Source: Devosia neptuniae
Lineage (GTDB): Bacteria > Pseudomonadota > Alphaproteobacteria > Rhizobiales > Devosiaceae
NCBI RefSeq assembly: GCF_025452235.1
Contig: NZ_CP104965.1
Span: 3,406,501 to 3,470,500 of the forward strand
DNA: 64,000 nucleotides
Direction: 5' to 3'
Part shown: positions 48,347 to 57,084 of the stretch, piece after piece
Position numbering within the stretch: the first letter of the stretch is position 1
Layout: every line of letters begins with the position of its first letter
Translations under genes and position numbers: made by a program
Notes under the pieces: generated by a model
What the model saw: the letters and a program-made list of their open reading frames with translations, nothing else
What the model was told of the DNA's origin: nothing
The model's database searches: none

Positions 48347-49531
48347 CTAGGCGAGCAGCTTCGCCGCTGCCAGCGACAAGGCCACCACACCCAGCCCGAT
48401 CGAGCGTTCGTCGGGCTGGTAATCGGAATTGTGCAATCTGTCGTCGCGCCCCTGCTGGGACGCGCCGATGCCGAGCTGGAAGGCCGGCACCCGCTCGCCG
48501 ATCAGGGCAAAATCCTCGGCGCCCAGCGACGCCCTACCCTGCTGCACCACATCGCCATAATGCTCGCGGATCGCTGCCATGGTGGTTTCAAGGATATGCG
48601 TATCGCTGACCAGCGAGGGCACGCCGCGCACATAGCTGATCTCGCATTCGACCCGCAGCGATGCCTCCAGCCCCTGACATTGCCGCCGCAACGCTGCCTC
48701 GATCAGGTCACGCGAGCGCTTGTCCTGGGTCCGCACCGTGCCGCGCAACATGCAGCTATCGGGAATGATGTTGTGGGTGTCCCCGGCCTGGATCGCGCCG
48801 ATGGTCAGTACTGCCGGATGCATCGGGTCGATCTCGCGGGACACGATGGTCTGGAGCTGCAACACCAGATGCGCTGCCGCGACAATCGGGTCCACCGTCT
48901 GATGCGGCCGCGCTGCATGGCCCGACGACCCGCGAATGACGATATCGAATTCGTCCGAGGACCCATTGGTGATCCCGGTGATAAAACTGAACGTGCCCGT
49001 CGCTTCGTCCGGGTGATTGTGAAAGCCCAGCGCCATGTCGACGCCGTCCAGCACGCCATCGACAATCATCGCCGCCGCGCCGCTTTCAGAGGTCTCCTCG
49101 GCCGGCTGGAACATCAGCTTGATGCGGCCCGAAAGCTGGGGCGCGACCTGCTTGAGCACCGCACCAATTCCGATCAACGTGGCGGTATGCAGATCATGCC
49201 CGCAGGCGTGCATGCGGCCGGCAATCGTTGATGCATAAGGCAGGCCGGTCTGCTCGTGGATCGGCAGCGCATCCATGTCGGCACGGATCAACAGCGTCGG
49301 CCCCGGCCGGCCGCCCTCGATCACCCCGACCACGCCGGTTCGCCCGACCCCGGTCTGGTGGGTGATCCCCAGCCGGCTCAATTCCCGCGCGACTGTGGCG
49401 CTGGTGCGCACTTCCTCGAAGGCCGTTTCGGGATGGGCATGGATATCGCGCCGGATTTCGATCAGCCGCGGCTCCTCATCGGCCGCAATCTTTTCGACCA
49501 GACCTGCCAGGTCGTTGAAACCACCACTCAC
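48347..49531 (-). CDS. M20-family amidohydrolase (hippurate/IAA-amino-acid hydrolase type)
   Basis: 394 residues from a GTG at 49531 (VSGGFNDLAGLVEK), preceded by GAGGA; an upstream ATG would add 56 unconserved residues. Metal-site motifs are RADMDALPIHEQTG, HACGHDLHTATL, QPAEETSESG and the C-terminal HNSDYQPDE. These enzymes remove acyl groups from N-acyl amino acids. It converges with the homocysteine methyltransferase gene, 4 bases apart, and probably handles a related N-acylated substrate. Confidence 0.88.
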   Translation of the reverse strand: MSGGFNDLAGLVEKIAADEEPRLIEIRRDIHAHPETAFEEVRTSATVARELSRLGITHQTGVGRTGVVGVIEGGRPGPTLLIRADMDALPIHEQTGLPYASTIAGRMHACGHDLHTATLIGIGAVLKQVAPQLSGRIKLMFQPAEETSESGAAAMIVDGVLDGVDMALGFHNHPDEATGTFSFITGITNGSSDEFDIVIRGSSGHAARPHQTVDPIVAAAHLVLQLQTIVSREIDPMHPAVLTIGAIQAGDTHNIIPDSCMLRGTVRTQDKRSRDLIEAALRRQCQGLEASLRVECEISYVRGVPSLVSDTHILETTMAAIREHYGDVVQQGRASLGAEDFALIGERVPAFQLGIGASQQGRDDRLHNSDYQPDERSIGLGVVALSLAAAKLLA

Positions 49532-49721
49532 GATTCGATCCTCATCACACAGCCTGTCGTAACGATTGGCGCCGCATTTGACGAGTGCGCGCGATGCTGA
49601 CCGGAACCTGCCGGAACTTCGCAAAAGCGTTGCTGGTATCGATCTTTCGGCGGCATTATCGGCCACGTATAAGGCCGGGGATGGATCGTGCAGATGCACC
49701 TAAGGCGTCGGGGAGAATATT

Positions 49722-52184
49722 TTGAGCAATTCCGAACGGATCGAGCAGCTGCTGGCCGCCATGACGCTGGAGGAAAAGGTGTCCATCCTTTCCGGCGAGG
49801 ATTTCTGGAGTGTGCCGGCCATTGAGCGCTTCAATATCGGTAAGCTGCGCGTGACAGACGGCCCCAATGGCGCGCGTGGCGGCGGTTCGCTGATCGGCGG
49901 GGTGAAGTCGGCCAGCTTTCCGGTCGGCATCGCGCTGGGCTCAACATGGAATGTGCCGCTGCTCGAAGAGATCGGCGCGGCGCTGGCTGATGAGGTCAAG
50001 TCCAAGGGCGCGCATATGCTGCTGGCGCCCACGGTGAACATCCACCGCTCGGTGACCAATGGCCGCAATTTCGAGTGCTATTCGGAGGATCCGTTCCTTA
50101 CGGCCGAACTGGCGGTCGGCTATATCAAGGGACTGCAGAGCCAGGGGATCGGCGCCACGATCAAGCATTTCGTGGGCAATGAAAGCGAGATCGAGCGCAC
50201 CACCATTTCGAGCGAAGTGGGTGAGCGGGCGCTGCGCGAAATCTATCTCATTCCCTTCGAGGCGGCGGTGAAGCAGGCCGGCACCTGGGGCGTCATGAGT
50301 TCCTATAACCGGCTCAACGGCACCTATACCTCGGAGCATAACTGGCTGCTCGGCACCGTGTTGCGTGATGAATGGGACTATGATGGCATCGTCATGTCCG
50401 ACTGGTTCGGCAGCCATTCCACAGCCGAGACGGTAATTGCCGGGCTCGATCTGGAAATGCCCGGCCCGCCCCGTGACCGCGGCCAGAAACTGGTGGATGC
50501 GGTCAATGCCGGCACTGTCGACCCGGCGATCGTGGACCAGCGGGTGCTGGCCATGCTGCGGCTGATGGAGCGCGTCGGCTCGCTCGATGACCACCGCCCG
50601 CATGCCGAACGCGCCGATGACCGGCCGGAAACCCGTGCGCTCATCCGCCGGGCCGGGGCCGAGGCCGCTGTGCTGCTCAAGAATAACGGCGTGCTGCCGC
50701 TGGCCGGTGAAGGCAAGATCGCCGTGATCGGCCCCAATGCCAAGACCGCGCAGATCATGGGCGGCGGCAGCGCCCAGCTCAACGCGCATTATCGCATTTC
50801 GCCCTGGCAAGGGCTGGTTTCAGCCCTTGGCGAAGACCGCCTGAGCTATGCGCAGGGCTGCACCAATGAGCGTTTCCAGCCGGTGCTGCGTGGGGATTTC
50901 ACCGTCGAATATTTCGACAACGAAAAACTGGCGGGCACGCCGGTGCATATCGGCACGCAGGAAGAGGCGCAGGCCTTCTGGATCGGCAATGTGGGCGACG
51001 GCAAGGTGGACCCACTGCATTTCTCGGCGCGGATCACGGGCCAGTTCACCCCCGAGGTGAGCGGCGAGCATCGCGTGGGCATCTATTCGGCTGGCTTCGC
51101 CAAGGTGTTTGTCGATGGCAAGCTGATTGCCGACGCCTGGACCGACTGGAGCAAGGGCCGCACCTTCTTTGAGGAAGGCTCTGACGAAGTCGTCGGCTCG
51201 GTGACCTTGGAGGCCGGCCGCAGCTATGAAGTGGTGATCGAATTTGCCACCAAGGCATTCGCCACGCTGGGGCTTGCAGCCTTCGCCTGCGGCATTGGAC
51301 ATCCCTTGGGTGACGAGGCCATTGCCGAGGCGGCGCTGGCGGCGCGCGATGCCGATGTCGCATTGGTCATTATCGGCCGCAACGGCGAGTGGGATACCGA
51401 AGGCAGCGACCTGCTGTCGATCGAGTTGCCGGGACGGCAGAACGAGCTGGTGGCGGCGGTGGCCCAGGTCAATCCAAACACCATCGTGGTGCTGCAGACC
51501 GGCGGACCGGTGGAAATGCCCTGGATTGGTTCGGTCGCGGCAGTATTGCAGGCCTGGTATCCTGGGCAGGAAGCCGGCAATGCCATCGCCGATGTGCTGA
51601 CGGGCGTCGCCGAACCCGGTGGGCGCCTGCCCCAGACCTTCCCGGTTCGCTGGGCCGATAACCCGGCGCATAGCCAGGATCGCGAAGTCTATCCGGGGCT
51701 CGAGGGCAAGGTGCGCTATGAGGAAGGTATCTTCGTGGGCTATCGCCATTATGACCGGCTGGGCTTGACGCCACTATTCCCCTTTGGCTTCGGGCTGAGC
51801 TACACCAGTTTCACGCTGTCCGACCTTGTGGTGGACGATAGCCGGTTCGAGAGCGATGGCGAGGTCAATGTGAGCCTCGCTGTGACGAATAGTGGATCGC
51901 GGAGCGGCTCGGCCGTCATCCAGCTTTATGTCGGTGATGAAGCCTCGTCCGAACCCCGCCCGGCCAAGGAACTCAAGGCATTCCACAAGGTGCAACTGGC
52001 GCCGGGCGAAACCGGCAAGGTGACCCTGAAACTTGACGCCCGCAGTTTCGCCTATTTTAGCGAGACCGGCCACCACTGGGTGGTGGAAGCTGGCGCATTC
52101 ACGCTGCGGGCGGGCCTATCCTCGGCCGACCTGCCGCTGAGCGCCAGCGTGGAGCGGAAAACCTCGACGGTGTTACCGGTTTAG
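49722..52184 (+). CDS. GH3 beta-glucosidase with PA14 insert
   Basis: 820 residues, starting with TTG at 49722 behind GGGGAG. The N-terminal GH3 barrel (about 1-300) includes the nucleophile D227 in GIVMSDWFGSH and the substrate pocket ATIKHFVGNESEIERTTISS. A (alpha/beta)6 domain follows; within it a PA14-like insert (about 385-520) contains GIYSAGFAKVFVDGKL. The end is a fibronectin-III-like domain (about 720-805). This layout is typical of glucosidases such as BglX relatives. No signal peptide is visible, so it is probably cytoplasmic. Confidence 0.93.
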   Translation: MSNSERIEQLLAAMTLEEKVSILSGEDFWSVPAIERFNIGKLRVTDGPNGARGGGSLIGGVKSASFPVGIALGSTWNVPLLEEIGAALADEVKSKGAHMLLAPTVNIHRSVTNGRNFECYSEDPFLTAELAVGYIKGLQSQGIGATIKHFVGNESEIERTTISSEVGERALREIYLIPFEAAVKQAGTWGVMSSYNRLNGTYTSEHNWLLGTVLRDEWDYDGIVMSDWFGSHSTAETVIAGLDLEMPGPPRDRGQKLVDAVNAGTVDPAIVDQRVLAMLRLMERVGSLDDHRPHAERADDRPETRALIRRAGAEAAVLLKNNGVLPLAGEGKIAVIGPNAKTAQIMGGGSAQLNAHYRISPWQGLVSALGEDRLSYAQGCTNERFQPVLRGDFTVEYFDNEKLAGTPVHIGTQEEAQAFWIGNVGDGKVDPLHFSARITGQFTPEVSGEHRVGIYSAGFAKVFVDGKLIADAWTDWSKGRTFFEEGSDEVVGSVTLEAGRSYEVVIEFATKAFATLGLAAFACGIGHPLGDEAIAEAALAARDADVALVIIGRNGEWDTEGSDLLSIELPGRQNELVAAVAQVNPNTIVVLQTGGPVEMPWIGSVAAVLQAWYPGQEAGNAIADVLTGVAEPGGRLPQTFPVRWADNPAHSQDREVYPGLEGKVRYEEGIFVGYRHYDRLGLTPLFPFGFGLSYTSFTLSDLVVDDSRFESDGEVNVSLAVTNSGSRSGSAVIQLYVGDEASSEPRPAKELKAFHKVQLAPGETGKVTLKLDARSFAYFSETGHHWVVEAGAFTLRAGLSSADLPLSASVERKTSTVLPV

Positions 52185-52191
52185 GCGGCGC

Positions 52192-53193
52192 CTACCTGAC
52201 CTTGATGACCACCTTGCCCTTGGCACGACCCTGTTCGATATAGGCCAGCGCCTCGTTGGTCTGTTCGAACGGGAAGACGCGGTCGATTACCGGGCGGATG
52301 ATGCCGGCTTCGATGAGCGCCGTGATTTCGGCCAATTGGGCGCCATTGCCGGCCATGAACAGGAAAGAATAGCGGAGACCGGCGCGCTTGGCTCGCCGCC
52401 GGATGCCAGCGCTGAGCAGGCGCAGGACCAGCTTCAGCAGCGGGTTCAGGCCCTTCTCGCGGGCAAATTCGGGATCGGGCGGGCCGGAGATCGACACTGC
52501 AACGCCGCCGGGCTTCAGTATCCGCAGCGACTTTTCGAGCGTCTTGCTATCCTGGCTGTTGAGGACGACGTCATAGCCGGACAGGACCTGCTCGAAGTCG
52601 TCCTTCCGATAATCGACGACGATATCGGCACCGAGGCTTTTGACCAGATCGGCATTGGCCGCGCTGGTCGTCGTAGCAATTGTTGCGCCCAGGTGTTTTG
52701 CCAATTGAATGGCGATAGTGCCAACGCCGCCTGAACCGGCCTGAATGAAAACCTTCTGACCCTTACGAAGGCCCGCCCGTTCGACCAGCGCCTGCCACGC
52801 AGTCAGCCCCACCAGCGGAATGGAGGCCGCCTCTTCCATGCTGAGGTTTTTTGGCTTTAGCGCCACGTCCACCTCGTCCATGGCGATATATTCGGCAAAC
52901 GTGCCGATCCGCCCATCGCGCGGCCGGGCATAGACTTCATCACCCACATTGAATTTTTTGACCTTTGCACCAACGCGGATGATCACCCCGGCCACGTCAT
53001 GGCCGGCGGTGAAGGGTGGCTTATAGGGCACGATGAGCTTGAATTCCCCGTCTCTCAGCATGGAATCCAACTGGTTCAAACTGGCGGCATGGACCTGCAC
53101 CAGCACGTCATTCGGCCCGACCTGCGGCTCTGGAACATCGCCAAGCCGGAGGGGAGCTTTCTTGGCATAGCGATCGATGATGAAGGCTTTCAT
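52192..53193 (-). CDS. Zinc-independent MDR-family NADP(H) oxidoreductase (quinone-reductase-like)
   Basis: 333 residues from the ATG at 53193 (MKAFIIDRYAKKAPLRLGDV); an upstream frame into the TetR promoter region is rejected. The NADP-binding segment QAGSGGVGTIAIQLAKHLGA and DEYARPRDGRIGTFAEYIA-like block fit quinone oxidoreductase-type medium-chain enzymes; no catalytic-zinc cysteine/histidine pair is seen. It is divergent from the TetR gene across a 109-base control region, so it is a likely target of that regulator. Confidence 0.9.
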   Translation of the reverse strand: MKAFIIDRYAKKAPLRLGDVPEPQVGPNDVLVQVHAASLNQLDSMLRDGEFKLIVPYKPPFTAGHDVAGVIIRVGAKVKKFNVGDEVYARPRDGRIGTFAEYIAMDEVDVALKPKNLSMEEAASIPLVGLTAWQALVERAGLRKGQKVFIQAGSGGVGTIAIQLAKHLGATIATTTSAANADLVKSLGADIVVDYRKDDFEQVLSGYDVVLNSQDSKTLEKSLRILKPGGVAVSISGPPDPEFAREKGLNPLLKLVLRLLSAGIRRRAKRAGLRYSFLFMAGNGAQLAEITALIEAGIIRPVIDRVFPFEQTNEALAYIEQGRAKGKVVIKVR

Positions 53194-53238
53194 TTTCGTG
53201 GCTTTCCGAAATGTAACGAGCCCCATCGGGTTCGCCGC

Positions 53239-53284
53239 TATTGTATTACGTCCATTTAGTAATATTATGGTCATATTGCAATAG
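53239..53284. promoter_or_regulatory. Palindrome-rich TetR operator region
   Basis: In the 109-base divergent gap, ATTAC-N9-GTAAT (53245-53249 with 53259-53263) and the perfect 10-base palindrome TATTGCAATA (53274-53283) lie between the two start codons. CTATTGTA at 53239 mirrors the complement of the palindrome flank. Such AT-rich repeats are typical operators of TetR-type repressors. Confidence 0.5.
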
Positions 53285-53302
53285 TCGATCCAAGGAGATC
53301 CC

Positions 53303-53902
53303 ATGCGTTACGAGAAGGGCCGAAAAGACGCGTCGCGCCAGCGGATCATGGACGTCGCGACGGAGAAGTTCCGCTCAGACGGCATTGCTGCATCAGGGCT
53401 TGCCGGCATCATGAACGCGGCAGGACTGACCAATGGTGCGTTTTACCCCCACTTCCCGTCCAAGGCGGCGCTGGTCCGCGAAACCCTCGCGGCAGCGCTC
53501 AAGGATCAGTCGGACCAGACACGCGACCTGCTGGAAGCCGGCGGGCTACCACTGGCCATCGACGCTTACCTATCGGCAGAGCACCGCGACAATCCGGGCA
53601 CAGGCTGCGCTTCAGCCGCACTCTTGCCGGAAATCGCGCGAGAGCCCGCCGAAACGCGCGAGGTATATACCGAGCATGTCCTGAAGCTCATCCGCCTCGT
53701 TGCGGCACAGCTTCCAGGCGATGCCAGCGAGCGCGAAGATGTGGCCTTTGGCATTTTTGCGACCCTGATCGGCGCGCTTGAGCTGTCGCGCGCCGTGGAG
53801 GGGGCCGAACTCTCGGACCGCATTCTTGTCGCTGGTGCGGCGGCGGCAAAGCAAATGCTCGCGCCCCATCAAGGCCAGCCAGCCAAGGACAAATTGTCAT
53901 GA
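53303..53902 (+). CDS. TetR-family transcriptional regulator
   Basis: 199 residues. The DNA-binding domain is SRQRIMDVATEKFRSDGIAA, then SGLAGIMNAAGLTNGAFYPH and FPSKAALVRETLAAAL. The C-terminal part (CASAALLPEIARE) resembles the AcrR/TetR group sensing reactive compounds. Its ATG lies behind CAAGGAGATCCC. The next gene overlaps by 4 bases. Confidence 0.93.
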   Translation: MRYEKGRKDASRQRIMDVATEKFRSDGIAASGLAGIMNAAGLTNGAFYPHFPSKAALVRETLAAALKDQSDQTRDLLEAGGLPLAIDAYLSAEHRDNPGTGCASAALLPEIAREPAETREVYTEHVLKLIRLVAAQLPGDASEREDVAFGIFATLIGALELSRAVEGAELSDRILVAGAAAAKQMLAPHQGQPAKDKLS

Positions 53903-54729
53903 AGCATCAGGACGTACCGACCAGCACGATCAATGTCGGCGGCACGATATTCGCTTATCGGGAGCTCGGACCCAAGACAGGCGTGCCAGTGATCTTTCTC
54001 ACCCATCTGACGGCGGTTCTGGACAATTGGGACCCAAGGGTGGTCGATGGCATCGCGGCAAAACGCCATGTCATTACCTTCGACAATCGCGGCGTCGGCG
54101 CATCGGAGGGCAAGGTTCCCGATACGATCGAGGCCATGGCCCGCGACGCGATCGCCTTCATCCGGGCGCTTGGCTTCACGCAGGTCGATCTGCTGGGGCT
54201 TTCGCTGGGTGGCTTCATCACCCAGAAGATTGTGCAGCTGGAGCCGCAGCTCGTTCGCAAAATCATCCTGGCGGGCACCGGGCCAGCCGGCGGCAGCGGC
54301 ATCGACAAGGTGACCCAGATCACCATTTTCGACATGCTCCGCGCCGCACTGACCTTCAAGGATCCCAAGAACTACCTGTTCTTTAGCCAGACCCCCAATG
54401 GCAAGAAGGCGGCGGGCGCGTTCCTGCAGCGCTTGAAGGAGCGGACCGCCAATCGCGATAAAGCCATCTCGCTTGGTGCCTTCTACCGGCAGCTCAGGGC
54501 CGTGCATGCCTTTGGATTGGAGCGACCTGCTGACCTGTCACGCGTAACGCAGCCAGTGCTCGTGGTGAATGGCGATCAGGACCGGATGGTGCCCACCAGC
54601 AACTCGATCGACATGTCAAAGCGCTTTCCCAATGCCGAACTGGTTCTCTACGCGGATGGCGGGCACACGGCGATTTTCCAGTACCACGAGGCATTCGTGA
54701 ACAAGGCGCTGGAATTCCTCGGCACCTAG
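53899..54729 (+). CDS. Alpha/beta-hydrolase
   Basis: 276 residues. Catalytic residues are the Ser in LLGLSLGGFITQ, the acidic residue in VNGDQDRMVP and the His in ADGGHTAIFQ. Fold and length match the general alpha/beta-hydrolase family; the substrate is unknown. Cotranscribed with the TetR gene and coregulated in principle with the divergent oxidoreductase. Confidence 0.88.
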   Translation: MKHQDVPTSTINVGGTIFAYRELGPKTGVPVIFLTHLTAVLDNWDPRVVDGIAAKRHVITFDNRGVGASEGKVPDTIEAMARDAIAFIRALGFTQVDLLGLSLGGFITQKIVQLEPQLVRKIILAGTGPAGGSGIDKVTQITIFDMLRAALTFKDPKNYLFFSQTPNGKKAAGAFLQRLKERTANRDKAISLGAFYRQLRAVHAFGLERPADLSRVTQPVLVVNGDQDRMVPTSNSIDMSKRFPNAELVLYADGGHTAIFQYHEAFVNKALEFLGT

Positions 54730-54745
54730 CGATGTGCCCTCTGCC

Positions 54746-55678
54746 TCAACTGGCGAGGGCTTCCAGAGCGCCCGCCTCCCGCACCGCAATGTCGGCCATG
54801 GCCAAAGCCGCTTCACGGGTCTTGGCGGCGGCGATGAAGCGGCCATTGTGGCAGAAGCTCGCGCCCACCACGCCGCAGGCGGCCTCCAGATCGCCATTGG
54901 TCAAGCCGGCCCAGGCGGCCGGCAGATCGGCCCGCACCTCAAAGCCTTCATCGGCCTGCCGGATCGTGGTCAGGCACCAATCCTTGTCGCGCGGATGCAC
55001 GACGAACAACAGGTGATCGGCACCGGCCTTTACGATAGCCGGACGGAACGGCATGCCCATGGGCAGTTCCAGTACACGCCCCTGCCCTGCGGTCTCGATG
55101 GCCTGCTCTACCAACGCCTCGGCCCGCAACTTTGCGGCACTCCGCGCTATTCTGGCTTCAACGAAACTGCGCGCAATGGCCAGGGCAGCGTGGAAGCTGC
55201 GATCCTCGGCCTCGGGGTCAGTCTCGTCAAAAACCGGTTTGAGGGTTTCCAGCAATGCCGGCAGGGTCAACCCCGTCAGCGGCCCCGATGGGCTCAGCGC
55301 ACCATTGTCCACCAGATCGATCGGCAGCACGAAGCTGCCATCGAACGCCGCATGCACCACTTCGATATGGGCCTCAGGAAGGCCTGAAGCGGCAAGATAA
55401 TCGCGGCCGAAATGCTTCCAGATCAGGCCAAACGAGGAATAAGGCTGACCATCCTCGCGTAGCGGAGCGCCGCGCTGATGGTGATCGAATATCTGCGCCG
55501 CTGCATCATAGGCGCCGCCCACATCATAAATGACGCGATCGGCTCCGGCCGTGATCCACTCCGGCGCCCGGCTGCGGACCAGCCGCGCCTGCGGAAAAAG
55601 CCGGGTCAGGATGACGCTGGACAGCAATTCATCGGCATGGAAGCCACCGGAATGGGTGACGAGGAAATCTGGAATCAT
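54746..55678 (-). CDS. MYG1-family (DHH-like) protein
   Basis: 310 residues from the ATG at 55678 (MIPDFLVTHSGGFHADELLS). The metal/active-site motifs THSGGFHADELL and IYDVGGAYDAAAQIFDHHQR identify the MYG1 family of predicted phosphoesterases/exonucleases; the mitochondrial/nuclear homolog is reported to be a 3'-5' RNA exonuclease. Bacterial role unknown. It stands alone, convergent with the hydrolase gene. Confidence 0.88.
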   Translation of the reverse strand: MIPDFLVTHSGGFHADELLSSVILTRLFPQARLVRSRAPEWITAGADRVIYDVGGAYDAAAQIFDHHQRGAPLREDGQPYSSFGLIWKHFGRDYLAASGLPEAHIEVVHAAFDGSFVLPIDLVDNGALSPSGPLTGLTLPALLETLKPVFDETDPEAEDRSFHAALAIARSFVEARIARSAAKLRAEALVEQAIETAGQGRVLELPMGMPFRPAIVKAGADHLLFVVHPRDKDWCLTTIRQADEGFEVRADLPAAWAGLTNGDLEAACGVVGASFCHNGRFIAAAKTREAALAMADIAVREAGALEALAS

Positions 55679-55837
55679 GCCGGAATGCGCCTTGTGTTCG
55701 CGGAGGGACCGCTTGTGTCGCGCACCAGATAGCGTTGCAGGCGCCGGGCGGCAATGTGCAGCCGGCACTTTTCTCGCCTCAGTTCGGGAGAAGCCCCTGC
55801 GAAAGACATGCCGGCCTGGCCAGATCCGTATGAGCGC

Positions 55838-57067
55838 CTAGAAGACCTTGCCTTCCTTGAGGTGGGTCGTCGTGCCGTTCAGCAGGTAATCGCCGACGAT
55901 GCGGGATTTGTGCAGCAGCGGATTGTGATTGAGCACGGTGCGGATATTGCGCCAGTGGCGATCGAAATTGTATTTGCGCGAGGTGACCGAGCCGCCACCC
56001 AGTTCGAACATGCGCTCGGCGGTGCGGGGGCCGAGCTGGCCCAGGACGATCTGCACCCGTGCCGTGGTGAGCGCGCTGGCGAGCAGCGACGCTTCGATCT
56101 GGGCCTCGTCATTCGTCGCGAAGGCCGCGACCGTGTGATCGAGGGCGCGAGCGCCTTCGGCCAGCAGGGCATCGATGGCCAGGGAGTTGGCGGCGATCTC
56201 GCCGATCACCTGTTGCACGAAATGGTCTTGGCGGGCGGTTTCCGCGGTGCTGTGGGCGGCGGAGCGGGCCTGCTTGCGTACATAGTCCAAGCCATCGGCC
56301 AACACGTTGCGCACGGCGCCGCCGGCGCTGGCCGCCAAGTGAAGCTGGCGGAGCGTCGAGCAGTGACGACCGACGAGATTTTCGAGGCTACGGCGGGCGA
56401 ATTCGTGCGGGAACACTTCGACATTGTCGAGGATGACGCCACCACTGGCGGTGAGGCGCTGGCCCATGCCGTCCCAATCGTCCAGAATCTGAATGCCCGG
56501 ACGATCGACCGGCAGCAGCACCCCAACAATCTGTCCGCCTTCATCGAGCGCGCTGAACGAGGCGAAATCGGCAAAGGCCGTGCCGGTGGCGTACCATTTT
56601 CGGCCATTGAGGCGGAAGCTGTCGCCCTGGCGAACGATGGTAGTGGTAACCTCTCCCGGCCGGGCCGTGCCCTGTTCGGTATGGGCGCCGGCAAACAGCT
56701 TGCCGGCCAGGATCAGCTCGATGGCCCCGGCGTCCCGCTGGGTGGGCGCGCTGAGGACGACGTTCTCGACATAGTTGAAATGCGAGCGCAGGGCGTGGGC
56801 GACGTTGGAACCGGCCGCGCCAATGGCGGCGATCAGTTCGATATAGTCGACGACCGAGCCGCCCGGTCCGCCCAGGGCGACCGGAACGCGCAGCGCGCTG
56901 AGCCCCGACTCCCGGAACAGGCGGAAAGCCTCGAATGGCAATTGCCGGTCGAGATCGCGCTGGGCCGCGCCCTTGGCGATCTCGGCCACCAATGCCGGCA
57001 CTCGCGACAGCAAGTCCTCACGCGAGGGCCGGGGTTGGATTGGGCGTTCTTTAAGGAGGGAGGTCAT
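55838..57067 (-). CDS. Acyl-CoA-dehydrogenase-like flavin monooxygenase (DszC/SfnB type)
   Basis: 409 residues. It resembles acyl-CoA dehydrogenases throughout (RESGLSALRVPVALGGPGGS; KLFAGAHTEQGTARPGE; LNGRKWYATGTAFADF), and shows the DszC/SfnB subtype ending FELGGGSVTSRKYNFDRHWR with NIRTVLNHNPLLHKSRIVGD. These use FMNH2 to oxygenate sulfur or C-S compounds. It follows the binding-protein gene by 17 bases in an operon. Substrate inferred as an organosulfur compound. Confidence 0.82.
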   Translation of the reverse strand: MTSLLKERPIQPRPSREDLLSRVPALVAEIAKGAAQRDLDRQLPFEAFRLFRESGLSALRVPVALGGPGGSVVDYIELIAAIGAAGSNVAHALRSHFNYVENVVLSAPTQRDAGAIELILAGKLFAGAHTEQGTARPGEVTTTIVRQGDSFRLNGRKWYATGTAFADFASFSALDEGGQIVGVLLPVDRPGIQILDDWDGMGQRLTASGGVILDNVEVFPHEFARRSLENLVGRHCSTLRQLHLAASAGGAVRNVLADGLDYVRKQARSAAHSTAETARQDHFVQQVIGEIAANSLAIDALLAEGARALDHTVAAFATNDEAQIEASLLASALTTARVQIVLGQLGPRTAERMFELGGGSVTSRKYNFDRHWRNIRTVLNHNPLLHKSRIVGDYLLNGTTTHLKEGKVF

Positions 57068-57084
57068 GGTTCAGCGCGCTCCGA

